From NCBI GenBank assembly GCA_964235945.1, contig CAXSDV010000060.1, positions 1-15,149 on the forward strand: a stretch of DNA of 15,149 bases, in the 5' to 3' direction. A model generated the notes under the pieces. It ran no database searches. It was given only the letters and a program-made list of their open reading frames with translations, and was not told the DNA's origin. The DNA comes from JASLDZ01 sp964235945. Lineage in GTDB: Bacteria > Pseudomonadota > Alphaproteobacteria > Caulobacterales > Caulobacteraceae. The position numbers and the translations under genes were made by a program. Positions 1 to 7,842 of this stretch are shown here, one piece after another. How positions within the stretch are numbered: position 1 is the stretch's first letter; every line of letters starts with the position of its first letter.

Positions 1-900
1 GCCGAAACGCTGCGACGAAGGCTCCTCCAGCGCGGCGCCGAAGTCGCTCTGGAACACCAGGGCGCCCTGACCTGGGGCGTTATAGGCCCGGTAAATCGCC
101 AGGAGGGCGGCGGGCTGGCCGAGCCGGGCGTAGAGGGCGTCGTCGGCGTGCTTGCGCTCGGCGGTCGCGGGGTTGTCCCAGGCCTTTGAGATGGCCGCGC
201 CGGCCGCCTGGTCGTCCGGCGAGCTGGCGGTGTCGGCGGTGTGGTCGTCGATGGCGTTAAGCCGCTCCAGTCCCGACCGGGCGGCCAGCGGCGCGGCCAG
301 GGCGTAGTCCTCGTTGCGGCTCGCCCTGAGCGTCTCCAGCCGCGCCACCAGGGCGGAGTTCAGCCCATCGCCCGCGTGCCGTTCGGTAGGAGGAAGACGC
401 AGCCATTGCACCTCCGCCGAGGGCTCCTCGCCGCCCGCCAGGAACACCGCAGCCAACCGTCGACGCTGCGCGGGCGAAGGCGCCGACGGCCATGCGGCGA
501 GCAAGCGGTCGGCCTCGGCGGTCGCCGCGGGCACGTCCAGCCCCATGGCGGCGTGGGCGGGAGCAGGATCACCGCAGTAGGCCTCGACCGTGTCGGCGTA
601 GCGTCCGGGATAGCGGCGCAGGCCGTCGCACTGCACGCCCGAGAGCGCCTCCACGGCGACCCCCTCCGGGCGCCAACGGGCCAGCGCGTCGACCAGCGGC
701 TCAGCGTCTCGAGGCTTGAAGGCGGCCGATAGCTGCGACAGGTGGGGCGAGCCCAGGACCATGACCGTGTTCACCGCCCCGACCTGCGGGCCCTTCAGCC
801 GCGAGGGGTCGAACGCAGGGCGGTACGTCTGAGCCGCCGCGGCGCCGGCGACGGCTACGAGCCCGACCGCGATGATGATGCGCAGCAAGGGCGGCTCCAT
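1..900 (-). CDS. Exported DUF5694-like GxxH protein (3' end outside the window)
   Basis: An open frame of 300 codons without a stop runs off the left edge, so the C-terminus is missing. The only plausible start is the ATG at 900: no ATG, GTG or TTG lies in frame further upstream before the regulator gene. No clear Shine-Dalgarno sequence is visible. Residues 1-24 form a signal peptide (hydrophobic LLRIIIAVGLVAVAG, cleavage likely near AAAQ), so the product is exported. The mature start carries VMVLGSPHLS (about 46-55) followed by RWRPEGVAVE (about 75-84). These match the conserved GxxH turn and the 'RPxxIAVE' strand that I associate with DUF5694 proteins, related in layout to ChaN/TIKI/erythromycin-esterase-like folds. 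The function of the family is not established, and a hydrolase role is only an inference. It lies 129 bases downstream of the disrupted tetR gene on the same strand. Confidence 0.7.
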   Translation of the reverse strand, partial: MEPPLLRIIIAVGLVAVAGAAAAQTYRPAFDPSRLKGPQVGAVNTVMVLGSPHLSQLSAAFKPRDAEPLVDALARWRPEGVAVEALSGVQCDGLRRYPGRYADTVEAYCGDPAPAHAAMGLDVPAATAEADRLLAAWPSAPSPAQRRRLAAVFLAGGEEPSAEVQWLRLPPTERHAGDGLNSALVARLETLRASRNEDYALAAPLAARSGLERLNAIDDHTADTASSPDDQAAGAAISKAWDNPATAERKHADDALYARLGQPAALLAIYRAYNAPGQGALVFQSDFGAALEEPSSQRFG

Positions 901-1001
901 CCGTGTCGACTGTCGGCACGTTGGCCGATGGCGCCTCCGTCGGCCAGTTACATCGCCGTCACCGCGCCCGCCTCGCGCGCAGGGCGCCCTTGATCGCCGA
1001 A

Positions 1002-1023
1002 CGCTGCGGTCCACGCCGCAGCG
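1002..1023 (-). terminator. Hairpin after the tetR stop codon
   Basis: A perfect 8-bp inverted repeat (CGCTGCGG / CCGCAGCG, loop of 6) starts seven bases after the TGA of the regulator frame at 1030. Only a short TT follows on the minus strand, so it is not a textbook intrinsic terminator. It could be a weak or Rho-assisted terminator between tetR and the downstream DUF5694-like gene. The rest of the 901-1029 gap shows nothing else. Confidence 0.3.
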
Positions 1024-1029
1024 AAAGCG

Positions 1030-1614
1030 TCAACGGAGCATGGCGTCGATGACGTCCTCAAGGGTCGTGGCCGCGTCGTCCACCAGCCCGGCCTGGATCA
1101 GGACGGTCAAGCCGTGCACGAGGGCCCAGCACCCGACAGCGCGCGCCGCGGCGGCCGCGCGCGAACTTCCAGCCGCGATGACGCCCTGGGCGAGAAGCGC
1201 CTGGGTCGCGGACTTGGCGGCGGCCAGGGCGGGGTCGGCGTCCTCCAGGCGGTAGCTGAACATCAACCGGTACAGGGCGGGGCGTTCCAGGGCGAAGCGG
1301 ACATAGGCGACCGCCTGCTCCTGGAGCCGGCGTCCGTCCCCAGCCGTCGCCGTCGCTCCAGCAGGACGGTCCTCAGCGCGTCGAAGCCCTCCGCCGCAAG
1401 GGCGGACAGGAGCGCGTCCTTGCCGTCGAAGTGCCGGTAGGGCGCGCGGCTGGAGACGCCCGCGCGCCGGGCCGCCTCCCGCAGCGACACGGCCTCGGGG
1501 CCCACCTCCTGCAGCAGCGCGCGGGCCTGCTCCAGCAGGGCGCGGCGCAGGTCCCCGTGGTGGTAGCGGCCGGGCGGCGTTGTCTGGAGCGCGCCCGGTC
1601 GACGACCCGACCAT
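1030..1614 (-). pseudogene. TetR/AcrR-family regulator with its DNA-binding domain out of frame
   Basis: The parts of a TetR/AcrR repressor with a WHG-type ligand domain are all present but in two frames. The ATG at 1614 opens MVGSSTGRAPDNAARP. From about 1570 the homology moves to another frame with GRYHHGDLRRALLEQ and the helix-turn-helix VSLREAARRAGVSSRAPYRHF, ending at LLERRR near 1345. From about 1350 to the TGA at 1030 it returns to the first frame with YVRFALERPALYRLMF and WALVHGLTVL. The first switch needs one base removed (window about 1570-1600) and the second needs one base added (about 1330-1356), so the two changes compensate. The first frame stays open throughout, so a full-length protein with a scrambled DNA-binding domain could still be made. 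The HTH frame has no ATG, GTG or TTG between an upstream TGA and YHHGD. It could be a decayed repressor or two sequencing errors. Confidence 0.65.
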
Positions 1615-1749
1615 GCTCGTGACGTCCGGCTCGGGCGTCAGCAGGCTTTCGCCCGCCTGCGCCTTGAGGTCGTCCAGGGCGCCCGTCTTGCGCAGAGTGG
1701 CGACGACCTGGTCGCCCCGGGCCGGCCGGTGTGAAGAAAAGCCACCCAT
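1615..1749 (-). other. Short coding-like stretch in frame with the tetR start
   Basis: Between the stop of the 804-residue gene (1769) and the tetR ATG (1614), the frame opened by the ATG at 1749 encodes MGGFSSHRPARGDQVVATLR and about 25 further residues, then reads into the tetR frame without a stop. By my count 39 of 45 codons end in G or C, as in the real genes here, and the other frames look worse or contain stops. It may be an N-terminal extension of the regulator, a small gene fused by an indel, or the remains of a lost gene. I do not recognise the sequence. No strong ribosome binding site precedes 1749. Confidence 0.3.
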
Positions 1750-1768
1750 GATACGCAATGCTTCGACG

Positions 1769-4183
1769 TCATGTCCTGTAGGAGGTGTCCCGCTTCGCCC
1801 AGACGGAGCGAGGGTGGCGTGCGTGCAGCAGAAGGAAAGCGCGGCGGCCGATATGGTCGTGGGCGACGCCGTAGCGGCCGATGTGGACGAGCCAGTGCAG
1901 CGCTTCGGCGCTGCGCGGATCGTCGGGGTGGGCGGAAGCGTAGGCGAACAGCTCCTCCCAAACCGACGTGGAGCCTGCGGGGAGCGTCGGCTCGCCAAGC
2001 GGGCCCTCGTCCCACCCTCGATAGAACACACCGCGGATATAGCTCCCCGGCGGCGGCGGCGTGGTGAACCGGCCACGCTCGCCCGCGGCGATCGCCGCTG
2101 AGGGGCGCAGGGCCTCCGGCATGCGCAGGGGAAAGCTGGCCGAACCGCAGCGGCCCAGGCAGAGCGCGTCCGCCCGGCCGTCGAGCAACCGGCGCAGGGC
2201 GGGGTCGCCGCCGTCGAACACCCCGCCCGGCCGGTAGGCGACGACGCCAGGGGCGTCCCGCCGCGGGTCGGGTCTGTCGGGCGCGACCCGCCGCCAGTCC
2301 GGCCAGCCGCCCTGGAAGTCCGCGACGTCGCGGCCCTCCGGCCGGACGTAGAAGGCCAGGTCCGTCGCCAAGCCCGGGACCTTGGCGAGGATCAAGTCCT
2401 CCGCGAAGCGCCGTTCCGGCCCGGGCCGGGCGTTCAGCAGGGCCCGCCAGTCCGCCGCCAGCAGCGGCAGGAGCGGCGCCGCGCGCCGGGTCAGCTCCAG
2501 CACCTGCGCGTCGCGGCCCAGGAGGACGGCCCGAGTCCAATCCGTCAACACGAGGTCGAGGCGCAGGCGCGCCGGCAGGCCGGGAGCGGCCGCGAGAGCC
2601 TCGCGCTGGGAGAGCGCCATCCGATCGATCAGCGCGCGTGCGTCCTCGCCCCAGCCGGTGGAGCCCGCGGGGCTCGGACCGTCGAGAACGCCCCAGGGAG
2701 GAGCCTCGTCCCCGCCCTTGCCGATGCAGCCCTGCGCGGCGGTGGCGCAGACACGGGTCCGCAGGGCGTCGCGTTGGAACTCCGCGAGGGTGCGGGCCGA
2801 TTGCAGCCGCTCGGCCACGAACAGGTTGCGTGAAGTGGTCGACAGGTTCCGCCGGGCCAGGATCGCGTCGAGCTCGCGCCGCAGCGATCCGGTGTCGCCG
2901 TCCCCGAGCTGCAGTCGGACTCGGTGCCAGGCGAGGGGCAGGTAGGCCGGAGCGTCCGCGGGCGCGGCCCGGGCCGCGGCGAGCAGGGCGCCCACGCCGT
3001 CCTCCCCGCGGTCGCTCAGGAGCAGGGCGGCGAGCAGCCAGCCGCGGTCGCGCGTCTGCGACCAGCGCTGGAGGGCGTGGGCGCGCGCGGCCAGTCGCGC
3101 GACCTCCCGAGCGTCCGAGTCCCTGCGCGCCTGGGCGAGGAGGCCGCCTCCGCCCCAGGCCGGCTTGGGCTGGGCCTTGATCGTGCGGATCCAGTCGACG
3201 ATGGCCGACCGGCCGTCGTCCTGGTCGGCCAGGAGCGCCAAGTCCTTGAAGTCCGCCGCCGCGGTGGCGGGCAGGACCGGACCCGACAACTCCGCCTCCA
3301 GCTCGGCCGCCCGCTCGGCCGGACGCTCCCGGAAGGCGATGGCCGAGCGCAGGCCCGGCACGTCCGCCTTGCCGACCGCGCTTGCAGGAGCGACGGCCAG
3401 ACGCCCGACGGCGGCCCGTGCGGCGGCGAAATCGCCGGCCGACGCCGTCGAGAACGTCGCCCGGATGCGGCTGCGGGCGACGAGGTAGGGAGCGTAGTCC
3501 CGCCAGGGTGAGGCGGGATCGCGGCCGATCGCCTCGAAACCGTCGGCGGCGGCGCCGTAGCGACCCTGGTAGAGCGCGAGCGCGGCCTCCTGGTAGGCGC
3601 GGTCGCGCACCAGCCAGGCGGGAGCGGAGGGCGAAGGTGGGGGAAGGCGCACCCCGTCGTCGCTGCAGCCGCGGAACACGGCGTCCTGGGCGTCGAGCCA
3701 GCGCTTCACCCAGGGCGAAGCCGCGCCCTGGACGGCGCTGCGCGCCTTAAGGGTCGCGGCCGCGAGGTGGAACGCCTGCGCATGGCAGTTCACCCCGAAC
3801 GCGCCATCGGACTGTCGGCGGTCGGTTTGGATGGCGGCGACGACGGCCGCGCCGGGCACGGCCTTGCGCGCGTCCAGCCACTCGTTCTCCGCCAGGTAGC
3901 CCATCATGTCGGGGGCGCCGCAGCAGGGGACGGCGAGGCTTTCGCCCACCGCCACGCCGACCGGCAGGCCGTGCAGCCGCCGCCAAATGATGAAGAGCTG
4001 GCCGGGCGAAGCGGAGGTCAGCAACACGCCGGGCGCCCCGCCGGCGTAGAGCGCCTCGCGGTCCGTGCGGCTTCCTCCGGCGCTGTCGAGCGTCCAGGGC
4101 GAGACGTAGCCCGGACCCGACGCCGCCGCGGGCGAAGCCGCAGCCAGGACGGCGATCGCGCCTGCGGCTGCACGTCGGCGCAT
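1769..4183 (-). CDS. Large exported repeat-like protein of unknown function, coupled to DUF3142
   Basis: This gene encodes 804 residues. The ATG at 4183 is chosen because it opens a clear signal peptide (MRRRAAAGAIAVLAAASPAAA, cleavage near ASG), has a purine-rich GGGAGACAGGGGG before it, and shares its A with the TGA of the DUF3142 gene, which indicates translational coupling. The open frame extends further upstream only as a shadow of that gene. The mature protein has an N-terminal region with paired cysteines (CCGAPDMMGYLAENEW, about 87-102) and further cysteines near 133 and 173. A long alanine- and arginine-rich helical region follows with TPR-like segments, for example EAALALYQGRYGAAADGFEA (about 199-218) and HPDDPRSAEALHWLV near the C-terminus. 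I recognise no catalytic motif. The likely role is a periplasmic scaffold or partner of the DUF3142 protein; this is inferred from gene coupling and export alone. Confidence 0.8.
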   Translation of the reverse strand: MRRRAAAGAIAVLAAASPAAASGPGYVSPWTLDSAGGSRTDREALYAGGAPGVLLTSASPGQLFIIWRRLHGLPVGVAVGESLAVPCCGAPDMMGYLAENEWLDARKAVPGAAVVAAIQTDRRQSDGAFGVNCHAQAFHLAAATLKARSAVQGAASPWVKRWLDAQDAVFRGCSDDGVRLPPPSPSAPAWLVRDRAYQEAALALYQGRYGAAADGFEAIGRDPASPWRDYAPYLVARSRIRATFSTASAGDFAAARAAVGRLAVAPASAVGKADVPGLRSAIAFRERPAERAAELEAELSGPVLPATAAADFKDLALLADQDDGRSAIVDWIRTIKAQPKPAWGGGGLLAQARRDSDAREVARLAARAHALQRWSQTRDRGWLLAALLLSDRGEDGVGALLAAARAAPADAPAYLPLAWHRVRLQLGDGDTGSLRRELDAILARRNLSTTSRNLFVAERLQSARTLAEFQRDALRTRVCATAAQGCIGKGGDEAPPWGVLDGPSPAGSTGWGEDARALIDRMALSQREALAAAPGLPARLRLDLVLTDWTRAVLLGRDAQVLELTRRAAPLLPLLAADWRALLNARPGPERRFAEDLILAKVPGLATDLAFYVRPEGRDVADFQGGWPDWRRVAPDRPDPRRDAPGVVAYRPGGVFDGGDPALRRLLDGRADALCLGRCGSASFPLRMPEALRPSAAIAAGERGRFTTPPPPGSYIRGVFYRGWDEGPLGEPTLPAGSTSVWEELFAYASAHPDDPRSAEALHWLVHIGRYGVAHDHIGRRAFLLLHARHPRSVWAKRDTSYRT

Positions 4184-4929
4184 CACGCCCCCTGTCTCCC
4201 GAGACGCGCCAGCATGGCGCGGTAGGCCGCGGCCGTCCACGGGTGCGGGTCGAACAGGTAGAGGCGTCGGCGCGGCGGAGCGCGGGGGCTGGGCGTGTCC
4301 ACGGACAGGCCGAGGGCGGAGCGGCAACGCTCGTCGGAGAAATCCCCTCCCCGCTCCAACCGGGCCCACGCGGCCGCTCCGCCCGCGCCCATGCGGAACA
4401 TCATGGGCACGATCTCGTCCACGGGCGCGCGAGCCAGCCAGGTTTCGCCCATGCACCACGAGGCCAGGGCGGTCATGGAGAGCGGCGTCGACGGCGGCAG
4501 GCCGGCGCGCACGTCGTGCAACAGGTCGAGCAGGACCCGGCGTCGGGAGGCCGCGACTTCAAAGTCGATCTGGACCGCCCGGAAGCCGGGCTGGCGGGCG
4601 TAGAGCAGCACCGCCGCGGCGGTGCGGGCGCGCAGGTCGGGCGTCCACGACAGCGGCTCACCGGGCGCGATCTGCACGTGCACCAGGGCGATCGCGCGCC
4701 GACCGGGCGGCAGGCGCAGCGCGGAACGCCGCCCCCTCGCCCAGACGTGTGATCCCCGCAACTCGACGAAACCGACGAGGGCGGACACGTCCGCGCCCGG
4801 CGGCAGGAAGCTCAGGTCCTCGGGCCGGTCCCACGCCCAAAGCACGAGGCGCGGGTCGGGAGCCGTCGGTGCGGCCGAGGCGGTTGCGAAAAGCGCCAAC
4901 GCAAGCGCGACGGAACGGGCCAAGGTCAC
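4183..4929 (-). CDS. Exported DUF3142 protein
   Basis: The product is 248 residues. I chose the GTG at 4929 because it puts a short signal peptide at the N-terminus (MTLARSVALALALFATASA). An in-frame GTG at 4980 would add 17 polar residues and is the alternative. The core matches DUF3142: LVLWAWDRPEDLSFL (about 28-42), the strand RAVQIDFEVA (about 117-126) with acidic residues D122 and E124, TALASWCMGETWL (about 153-165), and DEIVPMMFRMG (about 171-181). The pattern, with acidic residues at strand ends, resembles a glycosidase-like TIM barrel, but I know of no defined substrate for the family. The TGA overlaps the ATG of the 804-residue gene by one base, so the two proteins are probably made in fixed proportion and act together outside the cytoplasm. 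Confidence 0.8.
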   Translation of the reverse strand: MTLARSVALALALFATASAAPTAPDPRLVLWAWDRPEDLSFLPPGADVSALVGFVELRGSHVWARGRRSALRLPPGRRAIALVHVQIAPGEPLSWTPDLRARTAAAVLLYARQPGFRAVQIDFEVAASRRRVLLDLLHDVRAGLPPSTPLSMTALASWCMGETWLARAPVDEIVPMMFRMGAGGAAAWARLERGGDFSDERCRSALGLSVDTPSPRAPPRRRLYLFDPHPWTAAAYRAMLARLGRQGA

Positions 4930-5081
4930 ACGCCCACTGTCCGCGTTTCGTCGCCCGGCTTCAATCGTTCCGGCGGCCACCTTCGCGGCGTCGACGTTTC
5001 GTACTCACCGCCGGTCTCGTTGCGGACGAAGTGGTCCTGGTCGCACAGGTCGACGGTGCGGCCCCGAAACCAAGGACGTCC

Positions 5082-5102
5082 GATCTTAGCGCCCCTATGA
5101 TC
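5082..5102 (-). terminator. Imperfect hairpin at the stop of the hydrolase gene
   Basis: On the minus strand GATCATAG and CTAAGATC can pair with a single A-A mismatch around a 5-base loop. The structure begins at the last base of the TAG at 5102. There is no T-tract after it, so a role in termination is only possible. The remaining bases to 4930 hold no other signal I can name. Confidence 0.22.
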
Positions 5103-6265
5103 TAACTGACCGACGTCCGCGTCGCGGCGAGCTTACCGAACACGCCGTCCGCAAAATCGGCGATGGCCCGATCGTACGCCTCCGCGCGTTCCATGAAGCC
5201 CATGTGGCCGGCTCCCTCAAGCGTCAGCAGGCGACCCTGACGCGCCTGGGCGACGATGGTCTCGCTCGCGGCGGGCAGGGTCACGATGTCCTTTGTTCCG
5301 GCCAGGACCAGCACAGGAACGGGAATGGTCGCCAACACCTCCGTCGCTTTCCAGCGGAACATGGCCAGGTTGCCCTTGGCCTGCACTGCAGGCGAGCCCT
5401 TGCAGGCCAGTCGGGCGGTGAAGTCGACCTGCCCGCGGGTGGCGTGGCGGCCGAAGCCCGTCAGCCGCATGGCGAGCTGGCTGGAGCCGCTGAGATAACT
5501 TTGCCAGCTGGAGAGCCAGACCACGGGGGACAGGGCGACCACCACTCTCATCATGGGCTCGATCAGCGGCTTGCGCAGGGCGCGCCATAGCGGGCTCAGC
5601 CACATGGTCTGGATCGGGTCCTCGTGCGTGGTGTCCACGAGCACGACGCCGCACACGCGGGCCCGCGTTCTTTCGGAGCAGGCGCGCCAGAACGTCTGCG
5701 TCGTCATGCCGCCGATGCTGTGGCCGACGAGGACGATCGGTCCCCCGTCGACCGAGTCCACCACCTCGCCCAAGGCTTGCGCGAAGCCGTCGATCGTGAT
5801 CACGCCGTCCTTGGGCGGCTCGGAGCGGCCGAGACCCGGCAGGTCCCAGGAGACCAGGCGAAAGCGGTCGTGGAGCGCGTGCTTGGTGTACCACCAGGAC
5901 GTGGAGTTCAGCCCCCAGCCGTGCGTCAACACGAGCGTCGGGCCGCGGTCCAGCCCGGAGGTCTCGACGTACAGGTCCGATCCGTCGGGGGCTTGGACGG
6001 CGTAGGCTTCGCCCCGCTCCTCCCGCGGCTCGTCGGCGCCCGAAGGAATGAACAGCAGCACGATCGAGCGGCCGCCGAAGGACCAGGCCAGGAGCGCCAA
6101 GCCGGTGTAGAGCCGCCAAGCCGGACCGTGCACGTGGTGCACCACGCCTGCGACGTCGCGCACGTCCAGCCCGTTTCCCCAGCTCCACAGCAGGTAGGCC
6201 GCCGACCCCAGAATCAGCAGCGAAAGCAGCGACAGCAGCGCTCTCGGGAAGAAGATGATCGGCAC
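5102..6265 (-). CDS. Membrane-anchored alpha/beta hydrolase
   Basis: The product is 387 residues from the GTG at 6265, chosen because GGAG lies 7 bases upstream. A TTG at 6292 in the same frame would add nine residues. Two hydrophobic segments (about 8-29 and 53-73) should anchor it in the inner membrane. The rest is a classic alpha/beta hydrolase: oxyanion-hole motif THGWGLN (about 114-120), strand SWDLPGLGRS (about 139-148), nucleophile elbow GHSIGG with Ser183, catalytic Asp326 in AGTKDIVT, and His354 in GAGHMGF. A cap region rich in tryptophan (about 222-265) should set specificity. The substrate is unknown; a lipid or ester is plausible from the membrane anchor but is inference. It lies upstream of, and on the same strand as, the DUF3142 pair, with a gap of about 170 bases. 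Confidence 0.9.
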   Translation of the reverse strand: MPIIFFPRALLSLLSLLILGSAAYLLWSWGNGLDVRDVAGVVHHVHGPAWRLYTGLALLAWSFGGRSIVLLFIPSGADEPREERGEAYAVQAPDGSDLYVETSGLDRGPTLVLTHGWGLNSTSWWYTKHALHDRFRLVSWDLPGLGRSEPPKDGVITIDGFAQALGEVVDSVDGGPIVLVGHSIGGMTTQTFWRACSERTRARVCGVVLVDTTHEDPIQTMWLSPLWRALRKPLIEPMMRVVVALSPVVWLSSWQSYLSGSSQLAMRLTGFGRHATRGQVDFTARLACKGSPAVQAKGNLAMFRWKATEVLATIPVPVLVLAGTKDIVTLPAASETIVAQARQGRLLTLEGAGHMGFMERAEAYDRAIADFADGVFGKLAATRTSVS

Positions 6266-6304
6266 GGCTCGTCTCCGACGCGGCGGCGTCAATTCGTCAA
6301 CGCA

Positions 6305-6400
6305 TCATCGGCCGCTCCGGGGGCGCCGCTCGAAGTTCTTCGCCAAGCGCCGGTTGCGGCCGATCCAGGCGAAGCAGCGCTTGAGGAACGGCCAGCCGCC
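6305..6400 (-). pseudogene. IS5-type transposase 3' remnant
   Basis: Directly after the stop of the outer membrane channel gene, the minus strand reads GGWPFLKRCFAWIGRNRRLA followed by KNFERRPRSGR and a TGA at 6307-6305. The core FAWIGRNRRLAKNFE closely resembles the C-terminal signature of IS5-family (IS427-like) transposases, usually ending near 'RTFAWLGRNRRLAKDFE'. Only about 31 codons remain, without a start, catalytic DDE residues or recognisable terminal inverted repeats. It is a fossil of an insertion that once sat next to the efflux operon. Confidence 0.6.
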
Positions 6401-7842
6401 TAGTCTTGATCGGCCCAGAGCGCATGGGCGTCGAGGCGGAGCTTGGTGACGGCCGCCCACGCCGCGACGCGGAAGTCGATCTCCGCGCGCAGGGCGTCGT
6501 AGAGCGAGCCGTTGGCCAGGAGCGTCTGGGAGAGGTCCATGGCGCCGAGCTGATAGGCGCGCTGTTGCAGCCGCGCCGCGCGCAACGCGGCCTGCGCCGC
6601 CGCCTGGCCCGCGCGCCAGCCCAGGAGCGCGGTGTCGACGGCCGCCACGTCCTGCCCGGCCAGGGCGTCGATCTCGCGCCGCACGCGCACCGCCTGGGCC
6701 TGGAGGACGCCGGCCTTGGCGGTCTCGGCCGAGGTGATCGCGCTGCGGCGGGCGCCGCCGAACGGGATCGAGAAGGTGAGCTGCCCTCCCCGCTCCCGAT
6801 CGCCCTGCTCATCGAAGGCGCGCAGGCCGAACGTGGGGTCGGGGTGCTGGTCTAGTCGGGCCCTGGCGGCGATGGTGCGCTGTTCCTGCGCCTTCAGCTC
6901 CGCGATGCGGATCTCGTGGCTGCGCGCCAGGATGGCGGCGCGCCAGCCGCCCGGCGGGTCGGGAGGAGGCGCGGGATCGGGAAGCACGGGCGCCCGCACG
7001 GGCGGCGGCAGCTCGGGGAAGCCTTCCGTCAGCGCGATGCGCGCCTGACGAACCTGCCCGGCGGAGGCCTCCGCCTTGGCCTGAGCCACCGCCTGGGCTG
7101 AGAGCGCCTGATCGAGCTCCAGCTGGGCGGCGTCCTTCAGCTCGACGCGCCGCTTCAGGGCGGCCACGGCCGTTCCCGCGCCCTCGACGGTGCGCCGGTC
7201 GAGGTCCGCCTGCGCCGAGGCGCGCACCCAGGTGAACCATGCGTCGGCCAGCGTTTGGCCGGTCTGGTGACGGGCGTCGTCGACCTCGTCGGCGGCGGTC
7301 TCCACCCCGAGGGCGCCCGTCCGCCGGTCCAGGCGCGCCTTGCCCGGCAAGCGGATGGTGCGCTGCGCCCCGACATAGCCTTCACCCACCAGCGCCCCAG
7401 GCGGACGCCCCGGCGCTGTGTAGTAGTCCGAAACGTGGCGTACGCCCGCGCCCCCGTCGAAGGTGGTCTCGTATTCGCCGACGCGCAGGCGTTCGGCGTC
7501 CGCCTTGGCCTGGGCCAAGCGCGCCTTCGCGGCGACCACGTCCGGGTGCGCCTCCAGGGCGGCGCGGGCCAGAGGCTCCAGCGGCAGGGCGGCGTCCAGC
7601 GCGTCGGGACCGGAAGCGCGCGGGCGGGGCGGAGCGGCGAGCACCGCGGGCGAGGCGTAGGTCGGCGTGTTCGCCGCGGGCGAGGGCGGCGGCGGAGGCG
7701 AGGGCGGCGGCGGCGAGACGCTCATCGACGGTCCGGCGCCGGCCGTGGAGCCCACCGGCTGCGGTGCGGCGCCGGCCGATTGCGCCAGGGCGACGGCGGG
7801 CGCCAGCGCGAGCGCCGCGGCCAAGAGGATCGTTCGTCTCAC
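6400..7842 (-). CDS. Outer membrane efflux channel, TolC/CzcC-like
   Basis: The product is 480 residues from the GTG at 7842. The GTG overlaps the TGA of the pump gene by four bases (GTGA) and has GGAGG seven bases upstream, so start and coupling are well supported. The signal peptide is MRRTILLAAALALAPAVALAQ. Unlike many CzcC/CusC proteins it has no lipobox cysteine near the cleavage site. An unusual Pro/Ser/Ala-rich stretch (about 44-60, PPPPSPPPPPSP) leads into the channel domain. Two outer membrane efflux protein repeats follow, with typical coiled helices (LEPLARAALEAHPDVVAAKA, about 88-107) and the second-half features TFSIPFGGARR and YQLGAMDLSQTLLA. Role: trimeric outer membrane exit duct for the RND pump encoded just upstream. 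It is the last gene of the operon. Confidence 0.9.
   Translation of the reverse strand: MRRTILLAAALALAPAVALAQSAGAAPQPVGSTAGAGPSMSVSPPPPSPPPPPSPAANTPTYASPAVLAAPPRPRASGPDALDAALPLEPLARAALEAHPDVVAAKARLAQAKADAERLRVGEYETTFDGGAGVRHVSDYYTAPGRPPGALVGEGYVGAQRTIRLPGKARLDRRTGALGVETAADEVDDARHQTGQTLADAWFTWVRASAQADLDRRTVEGAGTAVAALKRRVELKDAAQLELDQALSAQAVAQAKAEASAGQVRQARIALTEGFPELPPPVRAPVLPDPAPPPDPPGGWRAAILARSHEIRIAELKAQEQRTIAARARLDQHPDPTFGLRAFDEQGDRERGGQLTFSIPFGGARRSAITSAETAKAGVLQAQAVRVRREIDALAGQDVAAVDTALLGWRAGQAAAQAALRAARLQQRAYQLGAMDLSQTLLANGSLYDALRAEIDFRVAAWAAVTKLRLDAHALWADQD

Noticed and set aside
1580..2101. Plus-strand open frame over the tetR start and the end of the 804-residue gene
   Set aside because: It has no recognisable domain and its composition is typical of an antisense shadow.
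4184..4459. Upstream extension of the 804-residue protein to 4459
   Set aside because: It overlaps the DUF3142 gene in another frame and would hide the obvious signal peptide at 4183.
7676..7720. GGC-rich short repeats that look like a repeat array
   Set aside because: They encode the Pro/Ser spacer of the channel protein and are explained by codon use.
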